From Kluyvera georgiana ATCC 51603 (GTDB lineage Bacteria; Pseudomonadota; Gammaproteobacteria; Enterobacterales; Enterobacteriaceae), in NCBI RefSeq assembly GCF_001654985.1, contig NZ_LXEU01000060.1, forward strand, positions 1 through 32,496: DNA of 32,496 nucleotides, given 5' to 3'. Shown one piece after another: positions 12,504-21,377 of the stretch. A model generated the notes under the pieces. The model made no database searches. It worked only from the letters and a program-made list of their open reading frames with translations, and was not told the origin of the DNA. How positions within the stretch are numbered: the first letter of the stretch is position 1; the number at the start of each line of letters is the position of its first letter. The position numbers were made by a program, and so were the translations under genes.

Positions 12504-12539
12504 TGCCGGATGGCGGCGTAAACGCCTTATCCGGCCTAC
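12504..12539 (+). repeat. REP (palindromic unit), second of a pair
   Basis: TGCCGGATGGCGGCGTAAAC followed by GCCTTATCCGGCCTAC is a near-canonical REP element with a strong stem (TGCCGGAT... with ATCCGGC). Its orientation is opposite to the unit at 12456. Such pairs bind DNA gyrase, HU/IHF or stabilise mRNA ends in E. coli. Confidence 0.92.
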
Positions 12540-12545
12540 AAAAGC

Positions 12546-12572
12546 AAAAGGCACCCCATAGGGTGCCTTTTC
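12546..12572 (-). terminator. Terminator of the PTS IIB-IIA pair
   Basis: A GGCACCC/GGGTGCC stem (12550-12556, 12561-12567) with loop CATA lies 19 bases past the IIA stop codon on the minus strand. Read leftward it ends in TTTT (12549-12546); the TTT on the other side makes it usable from both directions. Confidence 0.88.
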
Positions 12573-12590
12573 TATTCCGTTGTTGTGCGC

Positions 12591-12908
12591 TTAGCTAACC
12601 AGTGGAATACGGCGATACAGCTCAATCATGTCGGTTGCCAGGTCCTGGATAACCATCGCGTTCATCAGGTGGTCCTGAGAGTGAACGGTAATCAGGTTAA
12701 CCGGCAGTTTGCCCGTGCCTTCGTCGATGCCGATCAGCTGAGTCTGGATACCGTGAGCCAGTTTGACAAACTCGCGGGATTCTTCCATCGCTTTTTCTGC
12801 GCCTTCGAAGTCGCTTTTGCGTGCCAGCTGTAATGCGGTTAAGGCAGAACTACGTGCGGCACCGGCGTTGACCAGCAGTTCCATGATGATTGATTCTAAA
12901 TCTTCCAC
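12591..12908 (-). CDS. PTS lactose/chitobiose-family EIIA component
   Basis: The 105-residue helical protein belongs to the PTS lactose/N,N'-diacetylchitobiose IIA family (LacF/ChbA-like), which takes phosphate from HPr on a histidine and passes it to IIB. The diagnostic motif VHSQDHLMNAM is present: His76 corresponds to the phosphorylated histidine and Asp79 to the metal-binding aspartate of the trimer. The start is a GTG at 12908, with GGAG ten bases upstream inside the last codons of the IIB gene, so the two genes are coupled (7-base gap). No internal ATG gives a full-length domain. No IIC permease or glycosidase is nearby, so the transported sugar cannot be named. Confidence 0.9.
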   Translation of the reverse strand: MEDLESIIMELLVNAGAARSSALTALQLARKSDFEGAEKAMEESREFVKLAHGIQTQLIGIDEGTGKLPVNLITVHSQDHLMNAMVIQDLATDMIELYRRIPLVS

Positions 12909-12915
12909 GTCTTTC

Positions 12916-13221
12916 TCACTCCATTAACTTAAGGGCTTTCTCAAGCACTACGTCGCCTTTCATCATGCCGTAGTCCATCATGTCGATGACCGCGACTTTC
13001 TTGCCCAGAGGGTCCGCCAGAGCCTGTAGCTTAGCCTGCTCGTACTTCACCTGCGGACCGAGCAGAACGATATCTGCTTCGTTGATGTTCGCTTTGAATT
13101 CGGCCACTGGTACGGCTTTGATTGAGACTTCAACCCCTTTCTTCTGAGCTGCATCCTTCATACGTTGAACCAGCATGCTGGTGGACATACCTGCAGCGCA
13201 GCATAAAACGATATTCTTCAT
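12916..13221 (-). CDS. PTS lactose/chitobiose-family EIIB component
   Basis: The 101-residue protein is a lone IIB domain of the lactose/chitobiose PTS family (ChbB-like). The phosphate-accepting cysteine loop is CCAAGMSTSMLVQRM near the N terminus; Cys8 aligns with the phosphorylated Cys10 of ChbB. The Rossmann-like fold is suggested by VLLGPQVKYEQAKLQ (about 52-66) and VAVIDMMDYGMMKGD. GGGAG lies before the ATG. It precedes the IIA gene; the pair is preceded by a control region with a CRP-like site and two palindromes. IIB normally hands phosphate to a membrane IIC that is missing here, so the pair either serves a IIC encoded elsewhere or has a regulatory phosphorelay role. Confidence 0.92.
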   Translation of the reverse strand: MKNIVLCCAAGMSTSMLVQRMKDAAQKKGVEVSIKAVPVAEFKANINEADIVLLGPQVKYEQAKLQALADPLGKKVAVIDMMDYGMMKGDVVLEKALKLME

Positions 13222-13252
13222 AATGCTCCCTCATGACCCGTGATGACTCATG

Positions 13253-13258
13253 TTTATC
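13253..13258 (-). promoter_or_regulatory. Candidate -10 element of the PTS IIB-IIA promoter
   Basis: GATAAA on the minus strand (four of six to TATAAT) lies 32 bases before the IIB start codon. No good -35 is seen at the right distance, which fits an activator-dependent promoter; the CRP-like site is centred about 58 bases before the start point implied by this -10. This is an inference from spacing. Confidence 0.35.
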
Positions 13259-13276
13259 GCGAGCTGAAACGATCAA

Positions 13277-13287
13277 CAACCGGTTTG
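13277..13287. promoter_or_regulatory. Palindromic operator candidate O1
   Basis: CAACCGGTTTG, an AACCGGTT palindrome (13278-13285), is placed about where the -35 element of the PTS promoter should be. The central CG dyad with flanking AA/TT resembles LacI/GalR-family operators. A binding protein there would block RNA polymerase. The regulator gene is not in the window. Confidence 0.5.
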
Positions 13288-13296
13288 CGACGATTG

Positions 13297-13312
13297 TGTG
13301 TAAGCCATCACA
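13297..13312 (-). promoter_or_regulatory. CRP-like site upstream of the PTS IIB-IIA pair
   Basis: On the minus strand the site reads TGTGATGGCTTACACA, one mismatch from TGTGA-N6-TCACA. It lies between the two AACCGGTT palindromes and about 58-60 bases before the likely start point, close to the -61.5 position used at CRP class I promoters. Catabolite control fits a PTS sugar operon. Binding is predicted, not shown. Confidence 0.65.
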
Positions 13313-13330
13313 AAGATCGTCTCAAAAAAC

Positions 13331-13344
13331 TGAAACCGGTTACA
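13331..13344. promoter_or_regulatory. Palindromic operator candidate O2
   Basis: TGAAACCGGTTACA has the TG-n-AA-n-CG-n-TT-n-CA pattern of LacI/GalR-family operators and repeats the AACCGGTT core of O1 with centres 56 bases apart. Two such sites on either side of a CRP site suggest repression by looping or cooperation with CRP. Confidence 0.5.
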
Positions 13345-13363
13345 TTTTCATGCGATGACGGTA

Positions 13364-13388
13364 TAAAAAAACCCGCAAAGCGGGTTTT
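13364..13388 (-). terminator. Terminator of the diguanylate cyclase gene
   Basis: AAAACCCGC/GCGGGTTTT (13368-13376, 13380-13388) with a three-base loop lies 20 bases after the cyclase stop on the minus strand. Read leftward it ends in a run of seven T. It separates the cyclase transcript from the PTS pair, so the three minus-strand genes are at least partly independent. Confidence 0.88.
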
Positions 13389-13407
13389 CTATAACAGGAG
13401 GAAAGCG

Positions 13408-14952
13408 TCAGGCTTCTGAGGTGCGCTCGATACGGTTTTTGCCCTGCCGTTTGGCACGATAGAGTGCTTCATCGACGCTGGAGACCAGATGATCCAGCGT
13501 TTCCATATGCCATTCGCCAAGCCCGGCGCTGAAGGTGACATGCAGGCCTTCTTCACGCCACGTACGGTTGGCGACGTTTATCCGCCACAATTCGAGTAAT
13601 GCGGCAGACTCGGCGATATGCTCGGCAGTGAAAATCACCGCGAACTCCTCGCCGCCGTAGCGGTAAAGCGACAGACCATGTGCCTGTAAAATGGCAATCC
13701 CTTGACGAGCCACGCTGCGCAGCACGATATCACCGCTGAGGTGGCCCCAGGTATCGTTGATCGATTTAAAGTTATCGATATCAACCAGCGCCAGCGAAAA
13801 TGACTGACGTTCATTCATCAACGCAGCGATGTCGGTATCAAAAGCCCAACGGTTCTTACAGCCGGTGAGTGAATCGACGGTCGCCTGGCGAACGTAGGCC
13901 TGCTCGCGTTCTTTGTTGGTTTCAATGGCTTTATGTAGCATCACTTCAAGACCCGGGGCGCGGTTGGTATCGCCCGTCTTAATCGCGTTGATGATATTCA
14001 TCAGAATGCCGCGGGAAGCGTGACGTAAATACAGGCCGAAGGTGATGATAATCAGGCCTGCCAGCGCGAAGCCCCACATAATGATGATACTCTCATGCTG
14101 GGCAAGTAGGCTGAGCGTATGGCCTGAAACCTTATAAATCACGAACCAGTCGGGGTTGGTGAACGAATAGTAGTAATACCAGGTCCGGTGAGCCTTATCG
14201 AACACTTCACCTTCACCGGCCGTCATAGCGCTAAGCAGTTGCTCAGAAACGACCGCCTGGAAGAGCTTGCCGCTGTCCGGATGCAGCAGCGCCTGGCCCT
14301 GGCGGTTGACCACGAAGAATTCGCCCTGTACCGGCGGCCTCATCTGGCGCAGGGTATGGCTCATGGCGGCTAAATCAAAGTGGAACGCCAGCGTGCCCTT
14401 CAATTTTCCGTCGGTAGAGATAACCGGTTTTGCCAGCGTCACGGTCTGCTGTTGGGTAAAGAAATCGACATAGGGCTGAGTGTAGCGACTAAAGACACCC
14501 GCATCCCCCTGGTGCACAAACCAGGGGCGGGAGGTAGCATTGAACGTGGGGGAGTCCTGGCGCGCGACCGCCTGCGGCGCTCGCAGATAGTGGCCCTCGG
14601 CATCGGCGACGGACAGCGACGAGACTGTCGGCATCATCGACAGCAGCTGCATCATGGATTGCAGCCCCTGTTCCGGGTCAATATTCACAATTCTGTTTAG
14701 CTCATCGTTGCGAGCCAAATAGGTTGCAGCACGTCCCAGAATATAATCATTTTCGTGCAGGATAGATTCGGTGTAATTGACCGCGAGGTTATGGGTGAAA
14801 TTGCGGTTAATACTATGATAATCACGAATGATATCGTTACGTTGAATAATCGTAACCAGTGTGGCAATGATGACAAAGCACAGAATAATGCCGGCAAAGC
14901 TAATAAAGATTGGTGTGGTAAATGACAGCCTTCTGCTGTGAGAACTCATCAT
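13408..14952 (-). CDS. Membrane-bound diguanylate cyclase with periplasmic sensor (GGDEF)
   Basis: This protein should make cyclic di-GMP from two GTP in response to a periplasmic signal. With the start at 14952 (AGGA nine bases upstream; ATGs at 14961 and 14949 are alternatives) it is 514 residues. A first membrane segment (about 14-36) and a second (about 288-309) enclose a 250-residue periplasmic region with dCache-like features, including TSRPWF (about 140-145). The cytoplasmic GGDEF domain (about 356-509) has DSLTGCKNR, DIDNFKSIND and the intact catalytic GGEEF (433-437). The RxxD inhibitory site expected five residues before GGEEF is absent (AHGL instead), so product feedback by that route is unlikely. 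It is not one of the E. coli K-12 genes of this neighbourhood and I do not assign a symbol. Confidence 0.92.
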   Translation of the reverse strand: MMSSHSRRLSFTTPIFISFAGIILCFVIIATLVTIIQRNDIIRDYHSINRNFTHNLAVNYTESILHENDYILGRAATYLARNDELNRIVNIDPEQGLQSMMQLLSMMPTVSSLSVADAEGHYLRAPQAVARQDSPTFNATSRPWFVHQGDAGVFSRYTQPYVDFFTQQQTVTLAKPVISTDGKLKGTLAFHFDLAAMSHTLRQMRPPVQGEFFVVNRQGQALLHPDSGKLFQAVVSEQLLSAMTAGEGEVFDKAHRTWYYYYSFTNPDWFVIYKVSGHTLSLLAQHESIIIMWGFALAGLIIITFGLYLRHASRGILMNIINAIKTGDTNRAPGLEVMLHKAIETNKEREQAYVRQATVDSLTGCKNRWAFDTDIAALMNERQSFSLALVDIDNFKSINDTWGHLSGDIVLRSVARQGIAILQAHGLSLYRYGGEEFAVIFTAEHIAESAALLELWRINVANRTWREEGLHVTFSAGLGEWHMETLDHLVSSVDEALYRAKRQGKNRIERTSEA

Positions 14953-15060
14953 GGTTTCCATTCCTGGGGAAAATTGCAGAAAACCAGCGAAGACTGGTAC
15001 GGCAATATCACACACATATTTATGACTTAATAATTATACGGTATTGAATTAAATATGAGT

Positions 15061-15086
15061 ATTTAATCTACATCTATAGATTAAAT
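15061..15086. repeat. AT-rich 10-bp inverted repeat upstream of the cyclase gene
   Basis: ATTTAATCTA (15061-15070) and TAGATTAAAT (15077-15086) form a perfect inverted repeat with a six-base spacer, about 120 bases before the cyclase start. It may be an operator or an incidental hairpin. The rest of the gap 14953-15182 is AT rich on its left side and holds no gene I can support. Confidence 0.5.
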
Positions 15087-15182
15087 TGCTAGTACCAGCC
15101 GGTTTTTATGAAATATTCTTTCGTCAAAATTAAGAGCAGGGCGACGTCAATTTGCGCCGCCGTGAATAAGTGTAGACGATTT

Positions 15183-16313
15183 TTAGCGCTGGGCGCCACG
15201 CCCCAACCAGCTATCCCAATCTTTCCATACCGGCTGAAGCCCGCGAGCGGCGAGCGCGCTGGCCACTTCCTCAGGCGTCCTGCCATCGTGCGGCGAAAAC
15301 TGCTCAAGCTCAGGGTGATTATCGGCGTAGCCGCCGGGCTGCGTTTTGGAGAAGGCGCTGACGTTATTGATCGCCAGCGGAACCACGCAGTCGCGGAACC
15401 ACGGCGACTCACGCGTCGACAGCGACAGCTCGGTATCCGGCGAGAACAGGCGGAAAGCACAGATGGTCTGCACCAACTGACGTTCATCCATCAACGATGC
15501 CGGTTCAATGCCGCCTGCACAGGGCCGCAGGCGAGGGAAGGAGATGGCGTAGCGGCTTTTCCAGTAACGCTGCTGGAGCCACAGCAGATGCTCAGCGACC
15601 ATAAAACAGTCAACCCGCCAGCTATCGGATAAGCCAATCAGCGCGCCGAGACCGATTTTATCAATTCCGGCCTGGCCGAGCCTATCCGGGGTGTCAAGGC
15701 GCCAGAAGAAGTCCTGCTTTTTCCCCTTCAGATGATGCTGGGCATACATCCCTTCGTGATAGGTCTCCTGATAAACCATTACGCCATCCAGCCCCAGCGT
15801 TTTCAGTTCGGCATACTCCCCGGTCGCCAGCGGCTGCACTTCCATCTGTAACGAGGCGAACTGACGGCGAATGGCCGGGAGATGGCGGCGAAAGTAGTCC
15901 ATGCCCACTTTGCTCTGATGTTCGCCGGTAACCAGCAGCAGGTGTTCAAAACCCAACTCGCGGATGGCGGCGCACTCGCGGGCGATTTCTGCCTCGTCCA
16001 GCGTCTTACGTTTGATGCGGTTGCTCATAGAAAAACCGCAGTAGGTGCAGTCATTGGCGCAGAGGTTTGAGAGATAAAGCGGCACGTAAAAACTGACGGT
16101 GTTGCCGAAGCGCTGGCGAGTCAGCTTCTGTGCTCGCTGCGCCAGCGGTTCAAGGTAATCGGCGGCGGCGGGGGAGAGCAGTGCCATCAGGTCGTCACGA
16201 CTTAGCTGTGGAGCGTTAAGCGCGCGTTCCACGTCAGCGGCGGTTTTACCGTTGATGCGCAGGCGAATGTCGTCCCACTCCAGTTGCCGCCAGCGGTCGG
16301 TGAAGGTTTTCAT
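15183..16313 (-). CDS. thiH: 2-iminoacetate synthase (thiazole synthesis)
   Basis: ThiH is a radical SAM enzyme that cleaves tyrosine to dehydroglycine and p-cresol, giving the glycine-derived fragment of the thiazole ring of thiamin in anaerobic-type pathways. The 376-residue protein carries the CxxxCxxC cluster motif as [10 protein letters not shown] (Cys85, 89, 92). The conserved PRLRPC and [14 protein letters not shown] segments are also present. It is last in thiCEFSGH, and its ATG overlaps the thiG stop (ATGA), so it is coupled to its partner ThiG. The first half of the ThiGH complex lies directly upstream. Confidence 0.98.
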   Translation of the reverse strand: MKTFTDRWRQLEWDDIRLRINGKTAADVERALNAPQLSRDDLMALLSPAAADYLEPLAQRAQKLTRQRFGNTVSFYVPLYLSNLCANDCTYCGFSMSNRIKRKTLDEAEIARECAAIRELGFEHLLLVTGEHQSKVGMDYFRRHLPAIRRQFASLQMEVQPLATGEYAELKTLGLDGVMVYQETYHEGMYAQHHLKGKKQDFFWRLDTPDRLGQAGIDKIGLGALIGLSDSWRVDCFMVAEHLLWLQQRYWKSRYAISFPRLRPCAGGIEPASLMDERQLVQTICAFRLFSPDTELSLSTRESPWFRDCVVPLAINNVSAFSKTQPGGYADNHPELEQFSPHDGRTPEEVASALAARGLQPVWKDWDSWLGRGAQR

Positions 16314-17080
16314 GCTAACGCCTCCAGAAAGCCGGTGAGCGGGCTGGTGGCGCTGGCCTGCGAACTTTTGCTTCCTGGCACAGCCTGCCGCGCCAGTAAT
16401 CCGGCTTCCACCGCCAGACGAAAGGCGGTTGCCATCATCACCGGATCGTCCGCCACGGCAATCGCCGTGTTGACCAGCACCGCATCAGCGCCCATTTCCA
16501 GCGCCTGCGCCGCGTGGCTGGGCACGCCGATCCCGGCGTCGACCACCACCGGCACGGTGGCCTGCTGGATAATGATCTCCAGCATGGCTTTGGTTTCCAG
16601 CCCCTGGTTAGAGCCGATAGGCGCGCCGAGCGGCATCACCGCCGCGCAGCCGACCTCTTCCAGCCGCTTGCACAAAACCGGATCCGCGCCGCAGTAGGGC
16701 AGCACGACAAAACCCTGCTTCACCAGCACCTCGGCGGCTTTTAGCGTTTCGATTGGATCCGGCAGCAGCCAACGGGCGTCCGGGTGGATTTCTAATTTCA
16801 GCCAGTGGGTGCCCAGCGCTTCACGCGCCAGTTGGGCGGCGAAGATCGCCTCTTCGGCGGTTTTCGCCCCAGAGGTATTGGGCAGCAGCGTGACGCCCGC
16901 TTCAATTAGCGGCGCCAGAATCGCATCGTTGTGCTGGCGCAGGTCCACGCGCTTCATCGCCAGCGTCACCAACTGGCTGCCGGAAGCGCGAATCGCCTCG
17001 ACCATCAGCTGCGAAGAGGCAAACTTCCCGGTACCGGTGAACAGATGTGAATCAAACGTTTTGTCGGCAATACGTAACAT
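16310..17080 (-). CDS. thiG: Thiazole synthase
   Basis: ThiG joins 1-deoxy-D-xylulose 5-phosphate, dehydroglycine and sulfur from ThiS thiocarboxylate to build the thiazole phosphate. The start at 17080 ([20 protein letters not shown]) gives 256 residues, the E. coli length. It is a TIM-barrel; Lys95 in [11 protein letters not shown] is the expected Schiff-base lysine, and the phosphate-binding motifs [20 protein letters not shown] and [12 protein letters not shown] are intact. It starts two bases after thiS ends and overlaps thiH. Confidence 0.98.
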   Translation of the reverse strand: MLRIADKTFDSHLFTGTGKFASSQLMVEAIRASGSQLVTLAMKRVDLRQHNDAILAPLIEAGVTLLPNTSGAKTAEEAIFAAQLAREALGTHWLKLEIHPDARWLLPDPIETLKAAEVLVKQGFVVLPYCGADPVLCKRLEEVGCAAVMPLGAPIGSNQGLETKAMLEIIIQQATVPVVVDAGIGVPSHAAQALEMGADAVLVNTAIAVADDPVMMATAFRLAVEAGLLARQAVPGSKSSQASATSPLTGFLEALA

Positions 17081-17081
17081 C

Positions 17082-17282
17082 TCAACCCCCTGCAATAACC
17101 TGAAAAAGCAGGATCTGGTCGCCTTCCTGCACGATTTGCTGTTCCCACTGCTCGCGCGGCAGGATCTGCTGATTGAGCGCCAACGCTGCGCCCGGTTTGA
17201 GCTGGTTGAGCTGGATAAGCAGCTCGCTGACGGTTTGCCCTGCGGCGCACTGCATCGGCTCATCATTGAATTGAATTTGCAT
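17082..17282 (-). CDS. thiS: Sulfur carrier protein ThiS
   Basis: ThiS is a ubiquitin-fold sulfur carrier. Its C-terminal Gly-Gly is adenylated by ThiF and converted to a thiocarboxylate that donates sulfur to ThiG. The 66-residue protein starts [20 protein letters not shown] and ends FQVIAGG, with the essential diglycine at the very end. The start at 17282 lies inside the 3' end of thiF (20-base overlap), and one base separates the stop from thiG. Confidence 0.97.
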   Translation of the reverse strand: MQIQFNDEPMQCAAGQTVSELLIQLNQLKPGAALALNQQILPREQWEQQIVQEGDQILLFQVIAGG

Positions 17283-18021
17283 GCTGCCCTCCGCATACCG
17301 GACAGCCGCTGGCGCGACGCAGCGCGAGGCTGCGCCACTGGCTGGTTTTGCCGTCAAACAGACGTAGCTCCCCGCCCGGCGTCTCAATACCGCTAAGTAA
17401 TTTAATCGCCTCCAGCGCCTGCAAGGTACCCATCACGCCAACCACCGGGCCGAGCACGCCAGCGGTGCGGCAGTTGCGTTCCGGCTCTACATCATCCGGC
17501 CACAGGCAGCGGTAACACCCTTGTTCCCACGGCGGCGTGAGCACCATCAACTGACCGCCAAAGCCGACAGCGCTGGCGGTGATGAGGGGGATATTGAGCG
17601 CTACGCAGGCGGCGTTGATTTCCTGGCGCGTGGCCATGTTATCGGTACAGTCGAGCACTACATCGGCCCGCGCGACCGTATGCCGGAGCGCATCGCCTTT
17701 AAGTCGCTGCTGGAGTGATACCAGTTCGATATCCGGGTTGAGCCGTGTCAGGCGCTGCCGGGCAACCTGAGATTTTGAACGTGCGATATCATCAGTGGTA
17801 AATAGAATCTGGCGCTGCAAATTGCTCAGATGAATGTCGTCGTCGTCTACCAGCGTCAGTTTGCCGATGCCTGCTCCCGCCAGATACAGCGCGGCAGGTG
17901 AACCTAACCCGCCTAAACCCACGATCAGCACATGACTCGCGAGCAGCTTTTGCTGGCCTTCAATGGCGATATCGCCGAGCAGGATTTGCCGGCTGTAGCG
18001 CATAAAATCGCGGTCATTCAT
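17263..18021 (-). CDS. thiF: ThiS adenylyltransferase (E1-like)
   Basis: ThiF activates the C terminus of ThiS with ATP, the first step of sulfur loading. The 252-residue protein begins [20 protein letters not shown]. It has the nucleotide-binding [17 protein letters not shown] (about 35-51), the Mg/ATP-associated DxNLQRQ segment ([11 protein letters not shown]), Cys184 in [12 protein letters not shown], and four zinc cysteines (Cys169, 172, 240, 243). The start at 18021 overlaps the end of thiE by 8 bases; an in-frame extension further upstream was rejected because it runs through thiE. Confidence 0.97.
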   Translation of the reverse strand: MNDRDFMRYSRQILLGDIAIEGQQKLLASHVLIVGLGGLGSPAALYLAGAGIGKLTLVDDDDIHLSNLQRQILFTTDDIARSKSQVARQRLTRLNPDIELVSLQQRLKGDALRHTVARADVVLDCTDNMATRQEINAACVALNIPLITASAVGFGGQLMVLTPPWEQGCYRCLWPDDVEPERNCRTAGVLGPVVGVMGTLQALEAIKLLSGIETPGGELRLFDGKTSQWRSLALRRASGCPVCGGQHANSIQ

Positions 18022-18648
18022 CGCCAATTCCCGCAATATCCAGTAACTGCGCGGTAGCGGCGCGCCAGTCGGCGGCCTGAGTAATGGCGCTGACCACGGC
18101 AATGCTACCGACGCCGGTCGCCAGTACTGACGCGGCGCGTTCAAGGTTGATGCCACCGATCGCCACGGTGGGATAATCCGCCAGCCGCGCAATGTGGTTT
18201 GCCAGCTGCGCCAGCCCCTGCGGGGCGGAAGGCATCAGCTTGGTTTGCGTCGGGAAAACGTGGCCGAGCGCGATATAAGAAGGCTTAGCAGCGAGCGCGA
18301 CATCAATCTCCATATCATCGTGAGTGGAAACCCCCAGACGTAAGCCCGCCGCCTGAATGGCCTTCAGGTCGGCGGTTTCAAGGTCTTCCTGGCCCAGATG
18401 CACGCCGTAGGCGCGGTGCTTAATTGCCAGACGCCAGTAATCGTTGATAAACAGACGGGCGTTATAACGACGCCCCAGTGCAATGGCGGCGATAACGTCG
18501 GCTTCCACCTCTTCATCGCGCTTATCTTTGATACGCAACTGGATCGTGCGTACGCCCGCCTCCAGCAGGCGTTCAATCCATGCAACGCTGTCTACCACCG
18601 GGTAAAGCCCGAGGCGGAACGGTACGGTTGGGAAATCAGGCTGATACA

Positions 18649-18649
<1 letters not shown>
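18014..18649 (-). CDS. thiE: Thiamin-phosphate synthase
   Basis: ThiE couples the pyrimidine pyrophosphate made by the ThiC/ThiD branch with thiazole phosphate to give thiamin phosphate. The 211-residue TIM-barrel protein starts [20 protein letters not shown] and shows QLRIKDK, the substrate-binding [10 protein letters not shown] and GVHLGQEDL, and the phosphate site [11 protein letters not shown] and AIGGINLE. Its ATG overlaps the last base of the thiC stop, and its end overlaps thiF. Confidence 0.97.
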
Positions 18650-20550
<1,901 letters not shown>

Positions 20551-20644
20551 TCATTCCAAAAAAGTAAGGACGTGGCTTGTCAGACGACGGATGGAGTAAT
20601 GGATGTGCGCCGCCCGTAAAGGCAGCAGCATAAAGCTGAATTAC

Positions 20645-20739
20645 TCTTGTTCCCTTCGCAGGTCTTAACCTGATCAGGTTCCGCGGATCCCGAATTAACG
20701 GTCTCAGCCCGTGCTTGCGCACCAGGCACTCCGACAAGA
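20645..20739 (-). promoter_or_regulatory. TPP riboswitch (THI element) of thiC
   Basis: On the minus strand the leader holds the classic TPP aptamer. The closing helix is CTTGT (20738-20734) with ACAAG (20650-20646). The pyrimidine-binding arm carries GGGCTGAGA, and the pyrophosphate arm carries CTGATCAGGTTAAGACCTGC, followed by the conserved GAAGGGAACAAG. The 97 bases between the aptamer and the thiC ATG are the expression platform; no clear terminator with a U tract is seen there, so control is more likely on ribosome access. When TPP is plentiful the operon is shut down. Confidence 0.97.
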
Positions 20740-20794
20740 AGTAACCTCTATCTTAGAGGTAATGAATGTAAACTACGCGTTAATGCGGCAAATC

Positions 20795-21280
20795 TCAAGC
20801 CGGACGTTTTATTTCATCCTGGCCGAGGGCCTCGAAGGTCAGCATGATGAGCTGATCCTCTAATAGAAAACGGGCTTCCAGCGCTTCACCGATATCGGAC
20901 AGCGCCTGCTGAAACGCATACACGTTATCCTGGTCGATAGCGTTCTCTAGCGCAGAGTCGTAGTAGTCCATAATTTGTTGGGTATTGGCGTCCAGCAGCG
21001 GCCAGATTTTGCTGGCGTTTAAAAGCGGGCTGTTGCCTTCCATTTTATGGATAATACGTTCATAAATACTGAAATGACCGGCAGAAAGGTAGTCGACCAG
21101 CCGCTGACAAAAGTCATCAAGCGCCTTCTCGTTGAGACGCATAAACGATTCTTTGCCAGGCTTAAGGCCAACCAGATTGTAGTAAGCCACGAGCAGGTGC
21201 TTACGAATATTCAGCCAACGGTCGACCAGTCTGTGGTGTCCATGAATTCGCTCTTTTAGACTTTCTAACTGGTTTAACAT
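20795..21280 (-). CDS. rsd: Regulator of sigma D, anti-sigma 70 factor
   Basis: Rsd binds region 4 of sigma 70 in stationary phase and frees core polymerase for other sigma factors. The chosen start at 21280 (MLNQLESLKERIHGHHRLVD) matches the known Rsd N terminus and gives 161 residues against 158 in E. coli; a start five codons earlier is possible. The all-helical protein shows WLNIRKHLLVAYYNLVGLKPGKESFMRLNEKALDDFCQ, highly similar to Rsd. The C terminus (TFEALGQDEIKRPA) differs from E. coli. It is divergent from nudC. Confidence 0.96.
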   Translation of the reverse strand: MLNQLESLKERIHGHHRLVDRWLNIRKHLLVAYYNLVGLKPGKESFMRLNEKALDDFCQRLVDYLSAGHFSIYERIIHKMEGNSPLLNASKIWPLLDANTQQIMDYYDSALENAIDQDNVYAFQQALSDIGEALEARFLLEDQLIMLTFEALGQDEIKRPA

Positions 21281-21377
21281 AGGTTGACCCCGCATCGATA
21301 AGATTAAAATCTGCTCACGTCATTATGTAATAATAATGTTAACAACATGCCTGTGAAGCAAAGGTAGCGCAAGAGAT

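Noticed and set aside
15130-15182. Terminator for the thi operon just after thiH
   Set aside because: Only a weak imperfect pairing (GGCG...CGCC around 15138-15160) without a proper T tract is seen; not called.
14953-15182. Small RNA (SroH-like) in the thiH downstream gap, as reported near this locus in E. coli
   Set aside because: I cannot recognise the sequence, and no clear promoter plus terminator pair is visible here.
17081-17338. Extended N terminus of ThiG
   Set aside because: It overlaps thiS completely in another frame; the ATG at 17080 gives the family's 256 residues.
20743-20760. Hairpin ACCTCT/AGAGGT just before the TPP riboswitch as a terminator
   Set aside because: The stem is only six bp with no T tract; it is more likely part of the promoter or leader region.
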